From NCBI GenBank assembly GCA_951804985.1, contig OX638132.1, forward strand, positions 24,342,617 through 24,406,616: DNA of 64,000 nt. The letters are read 5' to 3'. Below the pieces are notes generated by a model. The model saw only the letters and a list, made by a program, of their open reading frames with translations. It made no database searches and had not been told where the DNA came from. This DNA comes from Dryomyza anilis (taxonomy: Eukaryota > Arthropoda > Insecta > Diptera > Dryomyzidae). A program made the translations under genes and the position numbers. Shown here piece by piece: positions 47,255-57,645 of this stretch. Every line of letters starts with the position of its first letter. The first letter of the stretch is position 1.

Positions 47255-47830
47255 AAGGTCTGAAAGGTTTGCCACTCTTTTATAAATTATTCTACCCAAT
47301 ATATTATGGCGTTGTCGTGCTCATTTTATTCTGAGCCCTCGCTTATACATAATTTGCATATTCAATTTTGAATTTTTTGTTTTGTTGAAATTGAAAATTA
47401 CATACGGATGAGCAACGAAAAGCAAGTAATTTTCGTAATTGAATTTAAGAAAATAACAAAAGAGAATAAATTGTTTTACTTAAACACACAAACATTGTAT
47501 TTTTTCTATGCACGAATTGAAACCGCAACCGATATCGGGTAAAAACCGTATGAATTGTACAACCAAAACCGTTATCAAAAATATTTTATACCAATAAAAT
47601 TGATTTATATCAGTTTTAAACAACGAAAAGACAATTTTATTCTATTATTTTTTTGTAAACTTAAAAATAAAAGAAAAACATAATTTTGAGATATTGATAA
47701 ATGGGCTATAACTCAACTGATACCGTTTTCTCATGAGTATATGCAGTGTTATTATAAAAATATTAATAATACCTAATAATAATAAATTTGTATTGATTAC
47801 AATTTTGGTTTCGATTCATTACATACGACA
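47255..47830. other. AT-rich DNA with a possible hAT-like fragment
   Basis: CACGAATTGAAACCGCAACC at 47511 resembles the CAAGGATTGAAACCG terminus of the 6348 and 19875 elements, and GGTTTCGATTCATT at 47808 could be its partner, but the flanks do not match convincingly. Confidence 0.35.
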
Positions 47831-48790
47831 CACAGTGTGCCCAAACGCTCTTAAACCGAGTGAAATTCAATATTTTCGGAACCACTCAACCGATTTTAAA
47901 AATTTAAAAAGTGTAGTACTGAGAGAACTTAAGTTTTAAATTTGTACGTTAAGCTTTGAAACTTTTCTGCAGCTGTGCAAAATCAAAATAAAAAATACGT
48001 AGAATTAACTCGTCCCTAAAACTGCTTACTTAAAATTTGACTTTTGACTTTGAAAACTTTTCTGCAGTGGGTCAAATTCAAAAATAAATTTTAAAAACTT
48101 GAAGTTTGACCAGTGTTGCCAGATTGGTTAAATATATTTTGGTTAAGTTTTATCATATAAAAGATTCTCAGTAATGTAATCTATCAAAAATATAATACAA
48201 AAGTACATGTTACTGAAGAAAAAAAAATACTTACGGAGATTTGCGTAAAAGTCCAATTTTTCAAAAAAAAAAAAAAAATTGATAATAAAAAAAAAATCGA
48301 TTTTACAATTATATATTTACTAAACCAGTTGAGATATTTAAAAACGGTTTTAAATTTGTGATTTATGTGTTAATTGTTTATGAAAGTTCTGTACAAATAT
48401 TTTGATTTCAGAATAAAATGTACAATCTATGCATAAATATGTAAAGTAAAGTCTTCAAAAATTAAAAAAAAAATCATGTTCTAGTCTATATCTTTAAAAC
48501 ATATGTAAGCACATTTTATTTAGATATCAATGTAAGCTTTTCATAAATAAAAGAATTTTAATAATCGGATAACTTTTGGATTTTTTACAATTTTTGAAAT
48601 AATTTTCTTGAAAAAAATCTCAACTTAACTGATTTTTACCTCCATAACCATGAAAGATACAAACTCCAATTTTAAAATTTAAGTTCTCACAAGTTCTCTC
48701 TGCACAACACTTTTAACATTTTTGAAATCGGTTGAGTGGTCCCGAAAATACTGAATTTCACCCGATTTAAGAGCGTTTGGGCACACTGTG
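47831..48790. mobile_element. Transib-like non-autonomous element, 960 bp
   Basis: Ends CACAGTGTGCCCAAACGCTC and its exact inverse; the inversion is perfect for 25 bp and continues imperfectly for about 115 bp. It is flanked by the 5-bp duplication CGACA (47826-47830 and 48791-48795). Transib elements are known for 5-bp, often GC-rich duplications and termini resembling the V(D)J recombination heptamer CACAGTG, which is exactly the terminus here. No transposase is encoded. CTTTTCTGCAG is repeated internally (47962, 48057). A partial second copy is at 25090-25348. Confidence 0.7.
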
Positions 48791-48795
48791 CGACA

Positions 48796-49674
48796 TCAGG
48801 AAATAATCACATTTATTGTAGCTTTCGTCATTTCAAACTCAAGGTTGCATTTTGTTTGTAAATTTTTACGATGACAAGTGAGACATGCGACTGTGTGTTA
48901 TATACACGAAGATTGCGAACAAAACAAATGTGAAGAGAAGCATATAGAACAGCGGTATAGTGAGTCAAATACAACTATTAGATAACCACGAATATAATAA
49001 ATTAAATAAATAAAGTTTATTTTTTTAAAATCAAATTTTAATGCAATACATTTAATACATTTGTTTGTATATCATAAAAATAAAATCGATTCAATTAAAA
49101 TTATTACTATAATATTAATTATATAATTATTACAATGCTTATCAAACTTATAACGAGTACTATCAATCCGAGTGTAGGGTAGATAACACTCCCACTTAAT
49201 AAAATTCTCATACGTATTTACGAAACACTTGTGATGCATGTAATTAAAAACTTGTGTTTCGTCGCATTTATTTTTTTACATAGCTGTGTTTGGGCCGATC
49301 ATTTTTTAATGTTATTGCTACTTTTATAGTTAATTAACTGAAAAAACTATCCGAGTATATCGGACAAAAGTTTACACTCAAAGCTGCATGGAATTTACGT
49401 ATCTCTCACTGAACTTATTTCAATTGAGATAAAAAAAATAATCTCAATATAAACAAAACGAAAGATAAAACGACAACAAAAGTTGAGTATTTCAATGTGA
49501 ACAACTTGAGCGAACTCGACGGGTTTAAAATCTATTAGATACGAATAATTTAAACACTTATGAGAAAATGATGTAACTATAAAATAAAAAATTAATGAAA
49601 TAATTACGAAAGAGTAAAATATACCCCTTTATTTTCCATATGATTTTATAACAAAATGTATTTATGGTGATGAG
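48796..49674. other. AT-rich non-coding DNA
   Basis: Nothing recognised. Confidence 0.45.
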
Positions 49675-49676
49675 TA

Positions 49677-49897
49677 CACCCAGAAAAAAATTCCCTCAAA
49701 TCTCATTGAAATTGGTCAATAGGACAATTAATGATTTAATAGTATACAAAAAATAAATATTTTCATATAAACCCAATGGCAATGTCATGGTATTTTCTAG
49801 TATTTATTAGTATTTTACGATTAAAATAATAATTTATCCTATTGACTATGTTTAATAGTAAAAAAAATATTAATTACACAGTATTTTATTCTGGGTG
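49677..49897. mobile_element. CACCCAG-type MITE, copy 2
   Basis: CACCCAGAAAAAAATTCCC to ATTTTATTCTGGGTG, flanked by TA. It is the best-preserved copy and aligns end to end with 22359-22578. Confidence 0.85.
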
Positions 49898-49939
49898 TAG
49901 AGAGCGGATTTATATGCAAAATGATATTCCGAAAATATG

Positions 49940-50020
49940 AAAAATATATGAAAATAATATGCAAATTATATGCAAATTATATGCAAATTATATGCAAAAT
50001 ATGCAAAAAAATATGCAGTT
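49940..50020. repeat. 11-bp repeat with phased ATGCAAAT octamers
   Basis: ATGCAAAT occurs at 49959, 49970 and 49981, exactly 11 bp apart, followed by ATGCAAAA variants. The unit is ATTATATGCAA. Confidence 0.85.
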
Positions 50021-50138
50021 TTTTTTCATAGACTTGAGCATTTTGAATTTTACGGTCGTGGTTGACGTTTTTCTGGGAATGCCCTTAAATGAAAGGCCCT
50101 CAAATGAAAGGAAATTACTTTAAGATTGCAAGTATGTA

Positions 50139-50358
50139 CACTCAGAAAAAGCCCTTTTAAAATTGGTCTATAGGATAGTTATTGATTCAATTGTATACAA
50201 AAATAAATATTTTCGTATAAACACAAAGCAATTCAAGCAATAGTATTTATATAATTTCTTAGTATTTTGTGGGATTAACCTATTAAAGTAATAATTTATC
50301 CTATTAATTAATTTTAATAGCAAAATACTATTGATTTTATAGTATTTTTTTGTGAGCA
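50139..50358. mobile_element. CACCCAG-type MITE, copy 3
   Basis: More diverged (CACTCAGAAAAAGCCC ... TTTTTTGTGAGCA), flanked by TA, same internal landmarks (ATTGTATACAAAAATAAATA; AATTTATCCTATTAA). Confidence 0.75.
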
Positions 50359-51118
50359 TAGTTATTTTCAAGATTCGTAAACCCTGGAACCTCTGTACTT
50401 CTTTAAAAGCTAACCACACACAATATTAACTATGTGTAGTGCATTTGTAGTCCGCTTATTCCGAATATTAATATCATAATTTTTACTAACTATGTGATCT
50501 AACTTTTCCTACTGGTATATTCTTTAGTTTTACTATAAATAACATTAACTAATTATTCTATCGATTAGGCACTTTAAAAGTTCTAAGAAATCATTTCATG
50601 GTTAAGATAGTTGTTGATTATTTAATTTTGTTCTGATAAGCATAATGAAAATTAGTCAGCAAAATCATGATATTTCTACCGTTTTAATTTAACAAAAATA
50701 ATTATAAAATTTTACTTATCTAATTTTTTTAATTCAAAGTTGGTAATTCAAAGCTATTGAAACTCGGTGTTGGAATTCGATAAATTGTACGTATATATCT
50801 TATGTATTATTTTTGAATTTTAAAATTGCTTAGTTTTTTTTTAATATTTTTGATTTTCTGAACTTATTGGTAAATAAAACAGATATGTGTTATGAAAAAA
50901 TGCTGCTAAAAAATATCTAATTTTGAATGACAGTTCAGTTTAGTAACCTAATCTAAAATGAATTCCTAGTATAAATTTCACTACCAAAAAAATAGATAGA
51001 AAAGCAATAGCAAAACCCGATAATGTATTTCATCAGAACACTTAATACAATCCAACAAATACACTAAACATCAATTATTATCAATTTAACAAAACAAAAA
51101 CACTCAAGATAATTGCGA

Positions 51119-51191
51119 CAATCAGTTGCGTGTATTAGTGACAACGTATTAAATGATTTTGGACATCACGACTATTTCCGCGATCAGTTCT
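51119..51191 (+). promoter_or_regulatory. Candidate initiator elements of EcKL A
   Basis: Two TCAGTT motifs fitting the arthropod initiator (TCAGTY) lie at 51122-51128 and 51184-51190, both conserved in unit B. A TATAAAT at ~50970 is also conserved. Transcription start is not determined. If it is the second initiator, the upstream ORF below is not fully transcribed. Confidence 0.35.
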
Positions 51192-51260
51192 TGTTTGGCT
51201 ATCATCGGTGATACACGTTTCGGAGCAGACTTTTTTCGATTTTTACTGTATATAGCATAA
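51153..51260 (+). other. Conserved 35-codon upstream ORF, stop overlapping the gene start
   Basis: The frame starts MILDITTISAISSCLAIIGD and ends Ala-stop with TAATG, so the last A of its stop is the first base of the EcKL A start codon. Unit B has the same frame, length and overlap with about ten substitutions and no indel. Confidence 0.5.
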
Positions 51261-54200
51261 TGGCACCTATTGAATATAATGATGACGAACTAGTGGCACC
51301 GGACTGGCTAAATAATGAATTAATCACGAAAATATTGCAATCTTGCGAAGATGATACAACAATCACTGTGCAAACGGTTAAATTTACACCAGGTACTGCC
51401 AAAGGCGATCATTATGCGAGTATTATGTTTAGAGCCAACATTGAGTATGAATCGAAAAAAGGGGCACAGCAAACTCGTTCGATTATCATCAAAACTATGC
51501 CAGCGTATGATACTGTAAAGTCGGACATGCTGAAGCAGTCATTTATATTCGAAACAGAAATCGCAATGTACACGGAGGTGATTCCGCGTTTTGAGTCAAT
51601 GTTACGTGAAATGGGCGATGACACGGTGTTGAGTGCTCGGTAAATATCATTAATTGGTGGTGATTTCTTTGAGGTGTTTTTCAAGTATATATTTTGTTCC
51701 ACAGTTGTTTGTATCATAGTTTGGAACCAAAGAAAATTATTGTTTTTGAAGATATTTGTCCACTGGGTTATGCGGTGTTGCGTGAACGCCCTCCTAACAT
51801 GGAGGAATTAAAGGCGGCCCTCGAGAAATTGGCCAAATGGCATGCGCTCAGTTATAAGATCAATATTGAGGTAAGTTTTATGAAAAATGTCTAACCCAGA
51901 ATTCCAGTAATTCGAAAAAGATTAATCGAAATGCAGAAATTCCATTTGAAATTCAAAATCAGAGCTCACAGATAAAGAGTAATATTTTCGGAGGTTCCTG
52001 AATAACTCTGACTAATATTTATTAAATAAATCAGGGAAATTTAGGTATTTATGTAAATAAAACTCTACAAAGTTTTTTTTATCGTAAAAAAAAGTTTGGT
52101 CGACAGAAAGAACAATGTTCAAAAATTCCAATAAACAAAAATGTCAAAAAAATGTTCAACAAAAATTTATTATTTAACAAAAAAATCAATGTTCGAAAAA
52201 TTTCAGAAAAAATATTGTGAAATAAATGTTAAATAAATGTTAAATAAATGTTAAATAAATGTTAAATAAATGTTAATTGTCACTAATTTCCAAAAAAACA
52301 TAGTTCGCAAAAACAACAATGTTCGAAAAATTTGGAAAAAGTATTTGATCCACGGAAAGAACAATGTTCAAAAAATTTTTAAAAACATAGTAAAAAATTA
52401 ATGATGAACAGAAAAATTTTATTGGATAAAAAACAACGTTCGAAGAATGCCGAACAAAAAATTTGTTAAAAAAATTTCGAAAAAAAAAAATTTAAACTAA
52501 ATTTTTTGGACTACAATAACAACCCAATGTTGTTTGTATTACAATGAATTGTTGTATTAAAAAAACCCTATAAATAAGTCTAGTTGAATTTTCTGTCTAC
52601 TAAAAACCATTTACCAAAGACCTTTTAAATGAAGGTTTTTTGTAACTCTTCATTTTAATTTTCAAAATAACAAGTATCTCTCAACCAAATACCTTTATAG
52701 TTTTTTGATAAATAATATCTCGCAGTAAAAAACCAAATGAAATAAAGGTAAATAGTTATTTCTCATCTCTTTTCAAAAACCATCAATTGTTATTCAGAAA
52801 TTGGATTTGAAATTCAAAACATTTCAATTGTAATTCAAAAATACCATTTGAAATCTAAAACACATCAATTTTAATTCCATTTGAAATTTAATTTCATTAG
52901 AAAGTTATGAATTACAATTGATATCGTGTTTAATGATGAAATGTTAAATTATAACAATTACTACACAGTACTACAAAAATATAAAAAAGTTTTCACACTT
53001 GAAAAATTCGACGCGTAAAACTAGGGATCATTCTAAAAATTTGTGCGAAAATATTTTTTTTTGATGAATTCGTTTTTATTTGCATTTGAAATGCAAGTGT
53101 ATTTCATATTTTCATACTATAAGAAATATATAAATTTTTGATCGAACATTTAAAAAAAAGTTGGATATCGTCACTTTTACTGCAAAACCGCCAAACTGCA
53201 TGTGAAAAATACACCTAATTTTGTGTTATAATCGGGTTTATAATGGCAAATGGATCGGATAAATTAGACAAATGCCATTATAAGTTATGACATATTTAAT
53301 TTTGTATGAATTAAGTGCAAAATTTATACTGAAAATAGTTTTTCTTATTCTGTAAAATTCATTTTGTAAGTGGTATTCGAAAATGTAGATGGGCGGTTTT
53401 GCAGTATCACCGACGATATACTTTATATCTGACACGGATTCGAAACGGCTGCTTTTATTTGCATTTTAAATGCACCTGTATTATCATATTTTAATTTAGT
53501 AAATTTGAATTTATTTTTAAAATGTCTCATAGTAGCATTTCAAGTTGGAATAAAACCTGTAAATGAATTGATATTGAAAAACCAAACTTAGAGAGATATC
53601 AGCTGGTAAAAGCAGAGTTATTAATAAAAAAAATCGTCTACTTTCAGGAACCTAACTACTTTGACAAATTCTCACACAGCTTCATGACGCTGCCGGATTT
53701 AGATTTTCTTGCTGACGGCATGCCTAACTTCACTGAAATGTTGGCAAATACTCCCGCATTAATTAAATACAAACCTTACTTCGATGCCATGCAGCCGGAT
53801 TTAATTGAGAAGGTGAAGGCCACATTTGAGGAGTTTCGCTTGAAACCACAAGAAAATGGACTCTACGTTCTCTGTCATGGCGACTTTCATTTCAAGAACC
53901 TAATGTTCAAGCACGATCGAGTTAGCGGTCAATTTCAAGATCTCATGCTGCTCGACTTTCAGTTGTCCTATGTGGGACCCATGACCAATGATCTGGTCTA
54001 TGCGACCTACATGATGATGAACAATGAGACGCGCCGTGATTTGGATGAATATTTGCAGTATTACTTTAGTCAGTTCCAGGAAACACTGCGACGCACAGAT
54101 TTTAGTGGTAGAATTCCAAAATTAATTGAACTCCGCCAACAACTTTTGCGGCACAAGCATTGTGGTAAATATTATAAAATATTTTTTTTTAGGCTTTTGC

Positions 54201-54404
54201 CATAATTATTATCATTTTATAGATATCTTTCTGTTGGTCACTTTTATGCCCATGATGTATGCATTTAGTCGAGGAACTGCAGATCCCGAGAAAATAATGA
54301 GCGATCCAAATTATCGCAAGTCGTTGTATTATGAAAAGGAATATTGCGATGATCTACTCGATATTTTGCCACGTTACTTTAATTTAGGTTATTTAGATAA
54401 TTGA
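51260..54404 (+). CDS. EcKL/CHK kinase-like protein A
   Basis: Exons 51260-51639, 51705-51870, 53648-54164 and 54223-54404 join to 1245 nt (414 residues), the usual family length. All introns are GT-AG: 65, 1777 and 58 nt, phases 2, 0 and 1. Visible motifs: glycine-containing nucleotide loop region FTPGTAKGDHYAS (42-54), candidate ATP lysine in IIIK (K78), FETEI helix-C glutamate (E100), IVFED hinge region, catalytic (Brenner) motif HGDFHFKN (259-266) and metal-binding DFQ (285-287). No signal peptide, so probably cytosolic. The family (Pfam EcKinase, SMART CHK) includes insect ecdysteroid 22-kinase and is linked to detoxification by phosphorylation; the substrate here is unknown. Start chosen for identity with gene B and family N-terminus. 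The poly(A) hexamer found after gene B is mutated here (AAATGA). Confidence 0.93.
52218..52275. repeat. 11-bp repeat AAATAAATGTT in intron 2 of A
   Basis: About five tandem units in the otherwise unstructured AT-rich intron. This part is absent from the intron of gene B. Confidence 0.85.
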
Positions 54405-54833
54405 AATTTGTAGAAATAATGTAATATGTTTTGTGTTTAATAATTTTGTTTAAATAATTTTAGAAAGAGTGAATTAAATGAAAAATTAGAAAATCAGTAC
54501 ATTTGAATAATTTCTTAAATTCTTTTGAAGGTTCTAATCCATAGACAGGTTCATTATCCAACTTTTTGCATTAAATGATTACCATTTATATACATTTTAA
54601 TAGATTTTTGAGCTTGGAACAGCTCTAATTTAAACTTGTTGAAAAATGTTGTCGTAAAGTGGGAAACTTCAAAATTTTTACCAAAAAGCTATTTAATTTT
54701 TTTCATGTTTCGTTTTTTTTTTCATCCCAAATCAAATATATTATGGATATAAAAACTATAATAAGGTAATCAAATAAGAATGGTAAAATGTGACACAACA
54801 GTTTTGCAGAATATGGAACCTAGGAAAATCGTA

Positions 54834-55100
54834 AGGTTCGAACACGGGACCAATCGGCTTGCTGTACAGCGCATTAATCGCGAAGCCAATGCAAAACTGT
54901 GCGAATAAACGAAAATATATATTTGTTTTTTATTTTAATCAGACATACCTTTTGAAATTAAAGTGGCTCTTCAAAGCAGTTATATCAATTGGCATTCGTT
55001 ATCACAAAAGTTTATTGATGATAATTTCTGAAAACTATGTAAGTATCCATTTATTCGCATAGTATTTAATAAATGGTTTAGGTACGATTATTAGATGATA
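54834..55100 (-). repeat. tRNA-headed repeat, copy 1
   Basis: On minus, GATTAATGCGCTGTACAGC and GTGTTCGAACC are A/B-box-like. With ~200 bp alongside it matches 60944-61200 (GTGGCTCTTCAAAGC, GATGATAATTTCTGAAAAC). No normal tRNA fold. Confidence 0.5.
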
Positions 55101-55139
55101 TAAACTCGAAATTTTTCGAACATTTTTGTCAAATCATTT

Positions 55140-55760
55140 TTTTTTGTAAAATGGTCATTTCGACCATTGCGTTATTTTTGTCCTCCAAATTCACCTCCTA
55201 AAATTCACCACCAAGAAATTCACCATGTTAAAACTCACCGCACTAAAACTCACCACACAAAAATTCATCACAATAAAATACATCACACTAAAAGTCACCA
55301 GACTAAAACTCACCACAATAAAATTCACCACGCTAAAATTCACCACACTAAAACTCACCACACTAAAACTCACCACACTAAAATTCACCAAACTTAAACC
55401 CAACACACTAAAACTCACCACAATAAAATTCACTACACTAAAATTCACCGCAATAACACTCACCACAATAAAATTCACCACACTAAACTCACCACAATAA
55501 AACTCACCACACTAAAACTCACCTACCAAAATTCACCACACTAAAATTTCTGCAGGGAAAAAACTCTACGGGGAAGAATTCTACGGGAAAGAATTCCACC
55601 GGGAAGAATTTTACCAGGACGAATTGTACGAGAAAGCGTTCTATGGGGAAGAATTTTACGGGAAGATTTCTACTGGGAAGAATTGTACGGAGAAATATTC
55701 TACGGGGAAGCACAGGGAATAATCAACGGGAATAATCAACGGGAAGAATTCTACGAAAAA
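55140..55760 (+). mobile_element. Helitron fragment between genes A and B
   Basis: ATGGTCATTTCGACCATT (as at 39700), then the 15-bp minisatellite (55190-55540), then the GGGAAGAATTCTACG block (55555-55760). Neither terminus is present. It abuts the decamer satellite directly. Confidence 0.75.
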
Positions 55761-56898
55761 TAATATTTTTTAATATTTTTTAATATTTTTTAATATTCTT
55801 TAATATTTTTTCATATTTTTTAATATTTTTTAATATTTTTAATATTTTTAATATTTTTTAATATTTTTTAATATTTTTTAATATTTTTTAATATTTTTTA
55901 ATATTTTTTAATATTTTTTAATATTTTTTAATATTTTTTAATATTTTTTAATATTTTTTAATATTTTTTAATATTTTTTAATATTTTTTAATATTTTTTA
56001 ATATTTTTTAATATTTTTTAATATTTTTTAATATTTTTTAATGTTTTTTTTAATATTTTTTAATATTTTTTAATATTTTTTAATATTTTTTAATATTTTT
56101 TTAATATTTTTTAATTTTTTTTAATATTTTTTAATATTTTTTAATATTTTTTAATATTTTTTAATATTTTTTAATATTTTTTAATATTTTTCAATATTTT
56201 TCAATATTTTTTTAATATTTTTTAATATTTTTTAATATTTTTTAATATTTTTTAATATTTTTTAATATTTTTTAATATTTTTTTAATATTTTTTAATATT
56301 TTTTAATATTTTTTAATATTTTTTAATATTTTTTAATATTTTTTAATATTTTATAATATTTTTTAATATTTTTTAATATTTTTTAATATTTTTTAATATT
56401 TTTTAATATTTTTTAATATTTTTTAATATTTTTTAATATTTTTTAATATTTTTTAATATTTTTTAATATTTTTTAACATTTTTTAATATTTTTAATGTTT
56501 TTTAATATTTTTTAATATTTTTTAATATTTTTTAATATTTTTTAATATTTTTTAATTTTTTTTTAATTTTTTAAATATTTTTTAATATTTTTTAATATTT
56601 TTTAATATTTTTTAATAATTTTTAATAATTTTTAATATTTTTTAATATTTTTCAATATTTTTCAATATTTTTTTAATATTTTTTAATATTTTTTAATATT
56701 TTTTAATATTTTTTAATATTTTTTAATATTTTTTAATATTTTTTAATATTTTTTAATATTTTTTAATATTTTTTAACATTTTTTAATATTTTTTAATGTT
56801 TTTTAATATTTTTTAATATTTTTTAATATTTTTTATTATTTTTTTTTTATTTTTTCTATTTTTTAATATTTTTTAATATTTTTTAATATTTTTTAATA
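55761..56898. repeat. AATATTTTTT decamer satellite, ~113 units
   Basis: Units vary by T-run length (AATATTTTT to AATATTTTTTT) and substitutions. Variant clusters recur: two TTTTTCAATA units then an 8-T unit at ~56186 and ~56650; AACATTTTTT then AATGTTTTTT at ~56475 and ~56775. These show segmental duplication inside the array. Confidence 0.97.
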
Positions 56899-57537
56899 TA
56901 TCTAAATCTGACGCCATATCAGAAATAAGAGTTGCACATATGTATTCAAGAAACATTGCAACTTTTACTGAAGAAAAAAACAAATTTTATTTACAAAAAA
57001 TTTGTAAAAATTTAGAAACTTAATTTTTAAAATATGATAAAATTTTGCATGAACAATGCTATTGAAATTCGGTGTTGGAATTCGATATATTTTACGTATA
57101 TATCTTATGTATTATTTTTGTGGTATGATTATGATAAATTGTTTAATTGCTATGCTTTTATTTTGAGTATTAACTATTGGTTCCATTACAGTTAGTAATT
57201 TCACATCAAATGTTTCACGTAAGAAAATTTCCGCACTTTTTATTAAATTGAACAGATATGTGTTATGAAAATATGGTGCTAAAAAAATCTATATTTATAT
57301 GAGACTTAACATTTTAGTTTAATAACCTAATCTAAAATAAATTGAGTTCCTAGTATAAATTTTACTACAAAAATGATTAAAATAAATAGAAAAGTAATAG
57401 CTTGATAATCTATTTCAGCAGAGCACTTAATACAAACCAACAAGTACACTAAACATCAATTATTATCAATTTAACAAAACAAAAACACTCAATATAATTG
57501 CGACAATCAGTTGCTTGTATTAGTAACTATGTAATAA

Positions 57538-57645
57538 ATGATTTTGGACATAACGATTATTTCCGCGATCAGTTCTTGTTTGGCAATCGTCGGTGATACA
57601 CGTTTCGGAGTAGACTTTATTTCATTTTTATTGTATTTAGCATAA
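57538..57645 (+). other. Upstream ORF of EcKL B
   Basis: Starts MILDITIISAISSCLAIVGD; 35 codons, with stop overlapping the gene B start as TAATG. It is the counterpart of 51153-51260. Confidence 0.5.

Larger units (their letters stand above)
50735..55100. repeat. Segmental duplication, unit A
   Basis: From GAAACTCGGTGTTGGAATTC the sequence aligns with unit B (57055-61200): 5' flank, all exons, introns 1 and 3, the first ~135 bp of intron 2, the 3' flank (TTGTTGAAAAATGTTG...GTGGGAAAC) and a tRNA-like block. The start codons lie 6385 bp apart. Differences: intron 2 (1777 against 623 bp), a ~250-bp 3' segment only in B, and Helitron fragments at different points. Confidence 0.88.

Noticed and set aside
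47511..47822. Complete hAT-like MITE next to the Transib-like element
   Set aside because: The ends only roughly match and flanking octamers do not agree, so it was kept only as a remark.
47831..48790. Genuine V(D)J-type recombination signal
   Set aside because: Flies lack RAG-mediated recombination and no nonamer is visible at 12 or 23 bp; the heptamer match is interpreted as a transposon terminus.
54165..54190. Early acceptor TTTTTTTTTAG in intron 3 of EcKL A
   Set aside because: It would give a 27-nt intron, below the usual minimum, and the aligned bases in gene B are not AG; ATAG before ATATCTTT fits both genes and the C-terminal homology.
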